Assembly: GCF_016612505.1 (NCBI RefSeq)
Contig: NZ_JAENRR010000024.1
Span: 1 to 64,000 of the forward strand
DNA from: Carboxylicivirga marina
GTDB taxonomy: Bacteria > Bacteroidota > Bacteroidia > Bacteroidales > Marinilabiliaceae
Reading direction: 5' to 3'
Length of the DNA stretch: 64,000 bases
Part shown: piece by piece, positions 17,652-25,609 of the stretch
How the letters are laid out: each line of letters begins with the position of its first letter
Numbering within the stretch: position 1 is the stretch's first letter
Notes under the pieces: generated by a model
Told to the model about the DNA's origin: nothing
Database searches by the model: none
What the model saw: only the letters and a program-made list of their open reading frames with translations
Translations under genes and position numbers: made by a program

Positions 17652-19334
17652 ATGAAAAAAATATCTATCCTACTTTTAATTCTTATTGGCATAATAAGTA
17701 ATGCTCAAGACAGAGTCACCGGATTAAACCATGCCACACGTAGCGAAGTAATTGCGCAAAACGGAATGGCTTGTACAAGTCAACCTTTAGCAACACAGGT
17801 AGCTATAGATATATTAAAAGAAGGAGGTAATGCAATTGATGCTGCTATTGCGGCTAATGCAACTTTAGGTTTAATGGAACCTACAGGCTGCGGTGTAGGC
17901 GGCGACTTATTTGCCATTGTATGGGATGCCAAAAGCAAACAACTGTATGGTTTAAATGGCAGTGGCCGTTCGCCAAAGTCTTTAACTATTGACTATTTCA
18001 ATCAACAGAAGCTAAATAAGATTCCATCATACGGTCCACTGCCGGTTAGTGTACCCGGCTGTGTTGACGCCTGGTTTGAATTACACGAACGTTTTGGATT
18101 ACTGAAAATGAAAAAGATTCTAAGCCCAGCGATTCACTATGCTGAAAATGGATTTCCTTTAAGTGAGTTAATTGCACATTATTGGGGACGTTCTGTTGAA
18201 TTCCACAGTAAGTATCCTAATGTGACAGACACATACACAATAAATGGCAAGGCACCTGAAAAAGGTGACATATTTAAAAATCCATATCTGGCCGAAACAT
18301 ACCGACAACTAGCTAAACAAGGGAAAGAATATTTTTACAAAGGAGAAATTGCACAAACAATTACTCAATTTATTAAAGAACAGGGTGGTTTCATTGAAAT
18401 GACTGATATGGTTGAACATTACTCTCAATGGGTTCAGCCGGTTTCCGTTAACTACCGAGGTTACGATATTTGGGAACTACCACCTAACGGACAAGGCATT
18501 ACTGCTCTTCAAATGCTGAACATCTTAAAAGGTTTTGAATTTGAGAAGTATGAATACGGGACACCTCGCCACATTCATCTGGTTACTGAAGCTAAAAAGC
18601 TTGCATTTGAAGACAGGGCTAAATACTACGCCGATATGGACATGCAGGATGTTCCCGTTGATGAACTGCTATCGGAAGGTTATGCCGTTCAAAGAAGACA
18701 GCTTATCAACACCAACAAGGCAGGCAAATACGATGCTGGCACAATCAGTAATGGCGAAACTATTTACCTTACAGTGGCCGATAAATGGGGCAATATGGTA
18801 TCGCTTATTCAAAGTAACTATCGAGGCATGGGCTCAGGTATGGTGCCGCCAAAATTAGGTTTTATGCTACAAAATCGTGGCGAACTCTTTTCATTGAATA
18901 AAGACGATGCCAATGCACTAGAACCTGGCAAGCGACCATTCCATACCATCATACCGGCATTTGTCACCAAGGAAGGAGCCCCAGTAATGAGCTTTGGCGT
19001 GATGGGTGGCGATTTTCAACCTCAAGGACATGTTCAGGTTATAATGAACATTCTTGATTTTGGCATGAACATACAGGAAGCAGGCGATGCTCCTCGCTTT
19101 AGCCATGCCGGCTCATCATCTCCTACCGGGATAAAAGCTAACAATAAAGGTCAGGTAAATATAGAAACTGGCTTTAGCGATGAAACAATATTAGGACTTA
19201 CCAAAATGGGGCACAAAGTAGGCTTTAGTCCGGGTGGTTATGGTGGTTATCAAGCCATATGGTATGACAAAAAAAGAAAAATTTACATTGGTGCCTCTGA
19301 AAGCAGAAAAGATGGAATGGCCGCAGGCTATTAA
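17652..19334 (+). CDS. ggt: Gamma-glutamyltransferase (glutathione hydrolase)
   Basis: Periplasmic N-terminal nucleophile hydrolase that removes gamma-glutamyl groups from glutathione and similar compounds, made as a 560-residue precursor that cuts itself in two. A signal peptide (MKKISILLLILIGIISNAQ) supports the ATG at 17652; a longer frame adds nine residues that would spoil it. The large-subunit part carries GGNAIDAAIAA and GCGVGGD. The predicted nucleophile is Thr370 in GETIYLTVAD, followed by GNMVSLIQSNY. The motif deviates from the classic TTHxSVVD, so specificity may differ from the E. coli enzyme. Single gene between two terminator-like structures. Confidence 0.92.
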   Translation: MKKISILLLILIGIISNAQDRVTGLNHATRSEVIAQNGMACTSQPLATQVAIDILKEGGNAIDAAIAANATLGLMEPTGCGVGGDLFAIVWDAKSKQLYGLNGSGRSPKSLTIDYFNQQKLNKIPSYGPLPVSVPGCVDAWFELHERFGLLKMKKILSPAIHYAENGFPLSELIAHYWGRSVEFHSKYPNVTDTYTINGKAPEKGDIFKNPYLAETYRQLAKQGKEYFYKGEIAQTITQFIKEQGGFIEMTDMVEHYSQWVQPVSVNYRGYDIWELPPNGQGITALQMLNILKGFEFEKYEYGTPRHIHLVTEAKKLAFEDRAKYYADMDMQDVPVDELLSEGYAVQRRQLINTNKAGKYDAGTISNGETIYLTVADKWGNMVSLIQSNYRGMGSGMVPPKLGFMLQNRGELFSLNKDDANALEPGKRPFHTIIPAFVTKEGAPVMSFGVMGGDFQPQGHVQVIMNILDFGMNIQEAGDAPRFSHAGSSSPTGIKANNKGQVNIETGFSDETILGLTKMGHKVGFSPGGYGGYQAIWYDKKRKIYIGASESRKDGMAAGY

Positions 19335-19388
19335 AACAATTGCGTGACAAGGACACTTATCATCCCCAAATCTATTCACAGGCAATAA

Positions 19389-19414
19389 GTCGACTTCAAA
19401 CTACAAAAGTCGAC
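19389..19414 (+). repeat. Inverted repeat after ggt
   Basis: GTCGACTT and AAGTCGAC form an 8-bp stem with a 10-base loop between ggt and the kinase gene. No T tract follows immediately, so it is either a weak terminator or a binding site for a dimeric regulator. Confidence 0.35.
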
Positions 19415-19485
19415 CATTTGTCAAAAAAAGTTTAGTGCCTACATGTTTTTAAGTATTTTAAAATGCTCATAACTAGCAGGACGAT

Positions 19486-20871
19486 ATGAATTGGAAAAAC
19501 CTATTCACAAGAAACAATACAATACTTAGTCGATTCAAACGTGTTGAATCGACTATTTATGATATAGTAACTCCTATTAACCGACATATTGGTCAACAAT
19601 ATTTCGAAACGGTATCATTACAACTCTGCAAATTAATTGAAGCCGACTATGTTATTATCGGCAGATACTCGGCTCAAGACAATAGCGTTGAATCAATTTC
19701 ATTTTCAGATAAGAAGAAAAAACTACCGAATATAAGATACAGCCTTGAATACACTCCATGTGACAATGTAATTGGTAAAAACACCTGTCGTATTACATCG
19801 GGTGCATGGGAAAAATTTCCGAGCGACAGTTTTTTGGTTGAAAAGAAAATTGAAGGGTATATTGGTATTCCATTATTTAATTCAGGCTACCAGCCAAATG
19901 GCATTTTTATTGCTTTGTTTAAGAATCCAATTGCTCAGGCAGAAGTCATTGAATCATTAGTGTATTTGTTTACACCACGCATGAGCAGTGAAATCGAACA
20001 TAAAAAAGCGAAAGAAGAACTTAATCTTAGAAACAAAGAACTTGAAATAACACACTTAGAACTCAAGAATAAGAATAACGAACTCGACATTTCATTACAG
20101 AAACTAAATGATGCTCAAAAGAAATCGAAAGAAAACGATCATTTAAAATCAACATTTCTTGCAAACCTGAGTCACGAGATACGTACCCCGATGAACGTTA
20201 TTCTTGGTTTTTCGGAATTATTACGAACTGAGTCATTAAGCCCGGAAGAGAAAGATGAATATATTGGTATCATTAACCTCAACGGCCTCCAGCTGTTAAA
20301 GGTTATGGATAACCTGATTGACATTTCTAAATTACAGACACGTTTAATTCAAGAAGGCCCCAAATTATTCAACCTCAATGAGCTGTTGGAAAATATGCTA
20401 AAGCATTATATGCGTGAAGTGAAACTCATGCAAAAACCATTGACACTGTATCTTGAAAAAGGCCTGAAAGAGTATCACGATCAGATAATTACAGACCAAC
20501 AGGGTTTACTTAAAGTACTAAACCACTTGCTTGACAATGCGGTGAAATTCACGATGGAAGGCTGGATAAAATTTGGCTATACCATAGCTGACGATCGTCT
20601 GTTCTTTTTCGTAAAAGACACTGGTATTGGAATCCCGGAAGGTAAAGAAGAGGTCATCTTTGATATGTTCAGACAAGTATCAACAACACATACTCGCGAA
20701 TTTGGAGGAAATGGACTTGGGCTGGCCATATCGCAGAAATATATCGACACCTTAGGTGGTGAAATATGGTTAGATAAATCTTATGAAGGTGGTGCACATT
20801 TCTGTTTTACCATCCCCTTTGAAAAAACGCATAAAATAAGTGGTGAAATACCGAAGTCAAGTTTGATGTAA
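19486..20871 (+). CDS. Cytoplasmic GAF-type sensor histidine kinase
   Basis: Sensor kinase of 461 residues with no membrane segment or receiver domain. A GAF-like ligand/redox domain (about 25-165) is followed by a long coiled coil (about 175-222), a HisKA dimerisation domain with the phospho-acceptor His230 in SHEIRTP, and a HATPase domain with the N box (LLDNAVKF), DTGIGIP and GGNGLGLAI. Such kinases sense cytoplasmic signals. No response regulator gene is next to it: its stop codon abuts that of the convergent alanine dehydrogenase gene, so its partner is elsewhere. Confidence 0.93.
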   Translation: MNWKNLFTRNNTILSRFKRVESTIYDIVTPINRHIGQQYFETVSLQLCKLIEADYVIIGRYSAQDNSVESISFSDKKKKLPNIRYSLEYTPCDNVIGKNTCRITSGAWEKFPSDSFLVEKKIEGYIGIPLFNSGYQPNGIFIALFKNPIAQAEVIESLVYLFTPRMSSEIEHKKAKEELNLRNKELEITHLELKNKNNELDISLQKLNDAQKKSKENDHLKSTFLANLSHEIRTPMNVILGFSELLRTESLSPEEKDEYIGIINLNGLQLLKVMDNLIDISKLQTRLIQEGPKLFNLNELLENMLKHYMREVKLMQKPLTLYLEKGLKEYHDQIITDQQGLLKVLNHLLDNAVKFTMEGWIKFGYTIADDRLFFFVKDTGIGIPEGKEEVIFDMFRQVSTTHTREFGGNGLGLAISQKYIDTLGGEIWLDKSYEGGAHFCFTIPFEKTHKISGEIPKSSLM

Positions 20872-22095
20872 TTAAAAGGCTGCCATCAACAAACCAATAT
20901 CTTTATAAGGAATATTAAAATGACGACCAATATGACTATTGGTTAAGATTCCTTTATACAGGTACATTCCATTGCTTAAACCCACATCTTCTTTAATCAA
21001 ATGATGAACACCTCCGGCTTCTCCCAATCGCAAAACAATTGGCGCAAAAATATTACTTAACGCAATCGAAGAGGTACGAGAAACACGTGAGGCAATATTT
21101 GGCACGCAGTAATGAATAACGCCATGCTTAGTAAATACCGGATGATCAAAATCAGTGCACTTACTTGATTCAAAACAGCCACCCTGATCCATGCTCAAAT
21201 CAATAATAATTGAGCCCTTTTTCATTTGAGCAACCTGATCTTCTGTTACCATAAATGATCGTCCCGTGTGTAAATACCTCAAACTTCCTAAAACAGCATC
21301 AGCACTCTGCAAAGCTTTTGTAAGTGCTTGAGGATGCAAAACTGAGGTAAAAATTCTTTGTCCGATATTACGTTCAAGCTCCCGCAAACGATGATATGAA
21401 TTATCAAATACTTTTACAGAAGCTCCAAGGCCCAAAGCTGCTTTAGCTGCAAATTCCCCTGCTGTACCAGCTCCCAGAATAACCAAATCAGATGGTGAAA
21501 TGCCTGTAACGCCACCTAATAGTACACCTTTACCGCTATGTGCTTTACTCAAGTACTCACTGGCTATCATTACTGATGCGGTTCCTTCAATTTCACTCAT
21601 GCTTCGAATAACCGGATAACAACCATTATCATCCTTCAGTAATTCAAAAGCAATGGCATTCAAACGTCTATCGAGCATTCGCTGAATAGACTCGCGCGAT
21701 TGCCTGTACAAATTAAGCAGTGAAATAACTAATTGATTTGGCTCCAAAACATCAACCTCTTCTTCGGTTAATGCCGAAACCTTGAGAACAATATCGGCTT
21801 TCAGAACAGCCGATTTTCCTTTAACTATTTGAGCTCCGCACTCGGCAAAATCTTTATCAAAATAATGTGCTTTATCGCCAGCTCCAGACTCGAATATCAC
21901 ATTGTGTCCATTGGCCACTAAAAGCTCGACTCCTTGCGGTGTTAGAGCAACCCTATTTTCAAATCGTGATGTTTCCTTGGGGATTCCAACCGATAGTTTT
22001 TTCTTACGTCGCCCTATTTCCAACATCTCTTCTTGGGGAAGCAAAGTCGCTTGTCCCAAAGGAAAATAAGAAGTTTTGTCGCTCATCATAGCCAT
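20872..22095 (-). CDS. ald: Alanine dehydrogenase
   Basis: NAD-dependent oxidative deamination of L-alanine to pyruvate and ammonia, cytoplasmic. The N-terminal half has the conserved GIPKETSRFENRVALTP start with Lys and Arg of the substrate site; the NAD-binding Rossmann segment is LVILGAGTAGEFAAKAALGLGA. The later IIDLSMDQGGCFE and VPNIASRVSRTSS segments are typical of the Ald/transhydrogenase-alpha family. At 407 residues it is longer than the 370 of classic Ald by an N-terminal extension common in Bacteroidota. Follows tsaE by 58 bases and ends exactly against the convergent kinase gene. Confidence 0.9.
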   Translation of the reverse strand: MAMMSDKTSYFPLGQATLLPQEEMLEIGRRKKKLSVGIPKETSRFENRVALTPQGVELLVANGHNVIFESGAGDKAHYFDKDFAECGAQIVKGKSAVLKADIVLKVSALTEEEVDVLEPNQLVISLLNLYRQSRESIQRMLDRRLNAIAFELLKDDNGCYPVIRSMSEIEGTASVMIASEYLSKAHSGKGVLLGGVTGISPSDLVILGAGTAGEFAAKAALGLGASVKVFDNSYHRLRELERNIGQRIFTSVLHPQALTKALQSADAVLGSLRYLHTGRSFMVTEDQVAQMKKGSIIIDLSMDQGGCFESSKCTDFDHPVFTKHGVIHYCVPNIASRVSRTSSIALSNIFAPIVLRLGEAGGVHHLIKEDVGLSNGMYLYKGILTNSHIGRHFNIPYKDIGLLMAAF

Positions 22096-22153
22096 TTAGT
22101 TACCTATATTTCAAAGCATCAAGATAACAAAAAATGCACAATAAAGGAATTTA

Positions 22154-22579
22154 TCATTTCTTCTGAACAGTAATCATACGACGACCATCACTTAATTCTT
22201 CAAGCGTTAATTCGAGTCGTCCGGGAGGCAAAAGTGAAGCAATTTTTTCAGGCCATTCAATCATACTGTAGTGTCCTGAATATAAATAATCTTCATATCC
22301 CATATCATAAGCTTCTTCTTCTTCTTTCAATCTATAAAAATCGAAGTGATAAACGATTTTATCCTCTGGCGTATGATACTCGTTTACAATGGCGAAACTG
22401 GGGCTATTAACTGTATCTTCAACCTTTAACTGCTCGCATAATGCCTTTACAAAGGTCGTTTTACCAACTCCCATAGGTCCGTAAAAAGCCAATACACGTT
22501 CTTCATTATATTTAGATAAAAAATCTGCCGCTACAGCATTAATATTATCTAACGAATCGATATAAAAAGTATCCATCAT
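22154..22579 (-). CDS. tsaE: tRNA t6A biosynthesis ATPase TsaE
   Basis: P-loop ATPase that drives the TsaB-TsaD complex during synthesis of threonylcarbamoyl-adenosine at tRNA position 37. Walker A is GPMGVGKTTF; SPSFAIVNEY and the HFDFYRL motif are family hallmarks, and YSMIEWPE is the Walker-B-like segment. I take the ATG at 22579, giving 141 residues: the longer reading begins with TTG and overlaps the promoter octamer at 22598-22605. Upstream of and co-directional with ald. Confidence 0.94.
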   Translation of the reverse strand: MMDTFYIDSLDNINAVAADFLSKYNEERVLAFYGPMGVGKTTFVKALCEQLKVEDTVNSPSFAIVNEYHTPEDKIVYHFDFYRLKEEEEAYDMGYEDYLYSGHYSMIEWPEKIASLLPPGRLELTLEELSDGRRMITVQKK

Positions 22580-22597
22580 CCAAATATTTATAGAATG

Positions 22598-22628
22598 CAA
22601 AAATAATTGAAGTGTTTAAAATAGCAAT
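22598..22628 (-). promoter_or_regulatory. Candidate promoter of tsaE-ald
   Basis: On the minus strand ATTG, 19 bases, then TATTTTTG: the -7 octamer is an exact TAnnTTTG and the -33 differs from TTTG by one base with the ideal spacing. The box ends 18 bases before the chosen ATG. Confidence 0.6.
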
Positions 22629-22656
22629 ACTATAACTGCGCTTTAATCATACTGAT

Positions 22657-22812
22657 TCAGCGAACCGTTATTTTACTTTCCATCAAGGCTTTTTTAACAA
22701 ACTCAACATCATCTTTACGAACATGCATCAATTCAATAATCACCTCCATCATCAAATTTCAAGGATAAGTCGTTACCAATGCTTTTATCTCACTAAAACT
22801 GACATTACCCAT
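22657..22812 (-). pseudogene. Short broken ORF with one in-frame TGA
   Basis: On the minus strand an ATG at 22812 opens a 17-codon frame (MGNVSFSEIKALVTTYP), meets a TGA at 22759-22761, and the same frame continues for 33 more sense codons (NLMMEVIIELMHV onward) to a stop at 22657. Both halves look protein-like, with helical amphipathic composition, and the frame stays open upstream to about 22857. I read it as a decayed gene fragment; a recoded TGA cannot be excluded but nothing else supports it. No family recognised. Confidence 0.4.
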
Positions 22813-22848
22813 TTTTACACATTTAAGATTTTTCACATGTGAAAACTG

Positions 22849-22890
22849 GGCCAAAATTTAAGGAAGTATTATAAATTAATACTTTTGGCC
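22849..22890. repeat. Nested inverted repeat
   Basis: Outer arms GGCCAA (22849-22854) and TTGGCC (22885-22890) enclose an inner perfect 8-bp stem, AAGTATTA (22864-22871) with TAATACTT (22877-22884), around the loop TAAAT. No T tract flanks either side, so this is not an ordinary terminator. It could be a remnant of a small mobile element or a regulator site. Confidence 0.55.
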
Positions 22891-22979
22891 TTGCAACTCA
22901 CACTTTGAGAATTACTTACGATCCTTGGTTAGTTTTATCAAAGAATACGATAAACGTGCACATGTTTATGGGCTATTGT

Positions 22980-23010
22980 TTTAACGCTGCTAAAAAAGTT
23001 AATAACTTTA
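22980..23010 (+). promoter_or_regulatory. Candidate promoter of the B1 beta-lactamase gene
   Basis: TTTA, 19 bases, then TAACTTTA: each element differs by one base from the Bacteroidota consensus TTTG-N19-TAnnTTTG. The spacing is ideal and the leader to the ATG at 23046 would be about 30 bases. Confidence 0.4.
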
Positions 23011-23045
23011 CAGATAAGCTAGTAAATCAATAACAAGAAATTATC

Positions 23046-23801
23046 ATGAAAGCATTAGCAATAACTTTCATTTTTTCGATGTTTCTATTCACCAATACAG
23101 AGGCACAATCGGACACTATCGTAATAAATAAGGATCTTCAGCTCATTCATCTGCAAGATTCAGTATTTGTACACATCTCATGGGTTGACTCTAAAAAGTG
23201 GGGACGTTTTTCCAACAATGGATTGCTAATAATTAAAAATGGAGAAGCGGTAATGGTTGACACGCCGATGAGCAACGAGCAAACCAAAGAAATTTGCGAC
23301 TACCTCAACATAGTATGGGAAGTAAAAGTCAGAGCACTAATTGCAGGTCATTTTCATGAAGATTGCATTGGCGGCCTTGAGTATCTGCAAAGTATTGGTG
23401 CTAAATCCCTGGCTAGTAATTTAACCATTGCCAAGTGTCAGGAAGAAGGGCTTCCTGTTCCTTCAATTGGTTTTGATAAAGAGTATGATTGCTTATTTAA
23501 TGAGCTTCCCATTGAATTCAGGTTTTTTGGTGCAGGTCATTCATTTGACAATATTACAATTTGGTTGCCTCAACAGAAAATCCTTTTTGGCGGATGCCTT
23601 GTAAAAGCGGCTCATGCAAGAAACCTTGGTAACCTGTCTCACGCTGTAGTTGATGATTGGGATGTTACCATTGAAAAAGTTCAGTATGCATACCCTGAAG
23701 TAGTTATGGTAATACCAGGACATGGAGCAATTGGCAAATCCGACTTGTTAAGTCATACCATTCAATTAGTTAAAACTTATCGAACACAAAATACCAATTA
23801 A
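23046..23801 (+). CDS. Subclass B1 metallo-beta-lactamase
   Basis: Predicted periplasmic zinc hydrolase of 251 residues that opens beta-lactam rings, including carbapenems in characterised relatives. Signal peptide at 1-20 (ending TNTEA). Both B1 zinc sites are complete: His102, His104, Asp106 in GHFHEDCIGGL; His165 in GAGHSFDNI; Cys184 in FGGCLVK; His226 in IPGHG. Lys187 and Asn196 match the B1 substrate-binding Lys and Asn. These features separate it from glyoxalase- or RNase-type MBL-fold proteins. It overlaps the DUF1697 start by one base (TAATG). Neighbours are unrelated housekeeping genes, with no integron or insertion sequence, so it looks like a resident chromosomal gene. Actual activity is untested. 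Confidence 0.93.
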   Translation: MKALAITFIFSMFLFTNTEAQSDTIVINKDLQLIHLQDSVFVHISWVDSKKWGRFSNNGLLIIKNGEAVMVDTPMSNEQTKEICDYLNIVWEVKVRALIAGHFHEDCIGGLEYLQSIGAKSLASNLTIAKCQEEGLPVPSIGFDKEYDCLFNELPIEFRFFGAGHSFDNITIWLPQQKILFGGCLVKAAHARNLGNLSHAVVDDWDVTIEKVQYAYPEVVMVIPGHGAIGKSDLLSHTIQLVKTYRTQNTN

Positions 23802-24337
23802 TGAGTCAATACATTTCTATATTGCGAGGCATCAACGTTAGTGGCAAGCGTAAAATTTTGATGAAAGACCTAAAACAATCCCTTGAAAAAATCGGCTTAA
23901 CAGATGTGAGAACGTATATTCAGAGTGGCAACATTGTTTTTAAAAGTGTCAACTACAATGCAAATCAATTAGAAGTCTTATTGTGCAACTCTATAAAAGA
24001 AACATTTGGGCATGATGTACCTGTCATCGTTCTAAGTGATAAAGAATGGAGGAAAATGATCGAGTGCAATCCTTTCATTAAGGAGGATATAAACCACCTT
24101 CATATAACATTATTACAATCTGTACCAGAAAAGAAATCTATCGAACAATTAATGCAAGTTACAGCTATTCAAGAAGATAAAATCGAGGTAATAGGTAAGA
24201 GTGTTTATATGCTTATTAAAAGACCTTACCACTATACAAAACTAACAAATAGAGTTTTTGAAAGATGTCTTAAAACCAAAGCCTCCACCCGCAATTGGAA
24301 AACCGCACTCAAAATCAATGAGCTATTAGATAAATAA
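23801..24337 (+). CDS. DUF1697 family protein
   Basis: Cytoplasmic protein of 178 residues opening with the family signature YISILRGINVSGKRKILMKD, followed by TYIQSGNIVF, a hallmark of DUF1697. The family folds as two ferredoxin-like halves and is often horizontally transmitted; no biochemical role is established. Its ATG shares an A with the stop codon of the metallo-beta-lactamase gene, so translation is probably coupled. Whether the pairing has meaning or simply reflects joint acquisition is unknown. Confidence 0.92.
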   Translation: MSQYISILRGINVSGKRKILMKDLKQSLEKIGLTDVRTYIQSGNIVFKSVNYNANQLEVLLCNSIKETFGHDVPVIVLSDKEWRKMIECNPFIKEDINHLHITLLQSVPEKKSIEQLMQVTAIQEDKIEVIGKSVYMLIKRPYHYTKLTNRVFERCLKTKASTRNWKTALKINELLDK

Positions 24338-24463
24338 TTATCACTACATTTCAATACAATTTCCTCAACTACCTATAATTCTTCTATTTATTCATCAAAT
24401 TACAAATAAGAATAATCTTTTTTTTAAGTAATTTGTTCGATTATTAGTTCCAAACCTATTTCT

Positions 24464-25609
24464 ATGACTAAAAATACGAAAGCACCAGATAACAATGAAA
24501 CCGATCAGACTATAGCCACCGAAGTATCTGATGGCAATTCAAATCATAAAAGTGTTATTTGGGCTACGCGAATTGTATTCCTGTTAGCAATACTCATATT
24601 CATATGGTACTTAGTGGCCGATCGAAGAACGCCATATACCGATCAGGCAAGAATAACAGAGCTTATCATCCCTATCACACCCCGCGTTAGCGGATATATT
24701 ACTGATGTAAACATTAAACTCAACAGCACTGTTGCCAGTAATGATTTACTATTTAAAATTGATAAAGAACCATTTCAGTTAGCTATTCAAAAAGCCAAAG
24801 CTAACCTGGATAATATCACCCAGCAAATTGGAGCTCAGGATGCTGGCATTGAAGCAAGTGCAAGTAGTGTTGGCATTGCCAAAGCACAATTAGACAGGGC
24901 GCAGCGTAATTACGACCGAACGCAACGCATCATCAAAAAGAATCCAGCGGCCGTTTCGCAAGCTGACATTGACCGTGTTGAAACGTCATTGGAACAAGCA
25001 AAAGAGAAGCTATCATCGGCAAATGCTAACCTAAAGAAAGCCAAAGAACAATTAGGCGTTATCGGACCTGAAAACCCACAATTACGCTTAGCCATCGCGG
25101 AACTGGAAAAAGCACAGCTTGAATTGACCTATACCAATATCTATGCTTCAGATGCCGGCTATATTGAAAGTTTTAATATCGATAAAGGATACTACGCAGC
25201 GGCCGGTAAGCCTTTGGCTACCTTGGTTTCGAAAAATGATGTTTGGATACAGGCTGATTTTAGAGAAAATAGCCTTAGCCATATGAAAGTTGGGAATAAT
25301 GTGAAATTTATACTTGATATAGCTCCTGGCAAAATCTTTAAAGGAAAAGTAAGAAGCATCGGTTTTGGTGTTGATGCCGGAAATACGGTCAATAAAGGTG
25401 GATTGCCAGTTATAAAAAGCACAAGTACATGGTTAAGGGATTCACAACGTTTCCCAGTGATTATTGAGTTTGAAGATGAAGAAGCTATCACGATATGCCG
25501 GGCTGGCGGACAAGCAGATGTAGTTGTATACGCCAGTAATAGCTGGTTCTTAAATACAATTGCAAACTTTCGCATTTGGATAAATACATATCTGTCATAT
25601 GTCAGATAG
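24464..25609 (+). CDS. HlyD/EmrA-type membrane fusion protein
   Basis: Periplasmic adaptor of 381 residues for a tripartite efflux pump. A short cytoplasmic N-terminus precedes one membrane helix (about 32-50), then the biotinyl-lipoyl-like half-motif near residues 65-100 (ITPRVSGYITDVNIKLN), a long coiled-coil hairpin (about 105-215), the second lipoyl half and a beta-barrel domain. Architecture matches EmrA/AaeA adaptors. It overlaps the DUF2955 gene by 11 bases, so all three efflux genes are translated together. Confidence 0.93.
   Translation: MTKNTKAPDNNETDQTIATEVSDGNSNHKSVIWATRIVFLLAILIFIWYLVADRRTPYTDQARITELIIPITPRVSGYITDVNIKLNSTVASNDLLFKIDKEPFQLAIQKAKANLDNITQQIGAQDAGIEASASSVGIAKAQLDRAQRNYDRTQRIIKKNPAAVSQADIDRVETSLEQAKEKLSSANANLKKAKEQLGVIGPENPQLRLAIAELEKAQLELTYTNIYASDAGYIESFNIDKGYYAAAGKPLATLVSKNDVWIQADFRENSLSHMKVGNNVKFILDIAPGKIFKGKVRSIGFGVDAGNTVNKGGLPVIKSTSTWLRDSQRFPVIIEFEDEEAITICRAGGQADVVVYASNSWFLNTIANFRIWINTYLSYVR

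Larger units (their letters stand above)
22829..23045. other. Intergenic DNA upstream of the beta-lactamase gene
   Basis: Together with the broken ORF this makes a gap of about 466 bases between tsaE and the metallo-beta-lactamase gene. It holds the nested inverted repeat at 22849-22890 and a candidate promoter at 22980-23010. I see nothing else in it. Confidence 0.5.

Noticed and set aside
23046-23801. Glyoxalase/RNase-type MBL-fold protein instead of a beta-lactamase
   Set aside because: Cys at the second zinc site, Lys and Asn of the B1 pocket and a signal peptide point to class B1.
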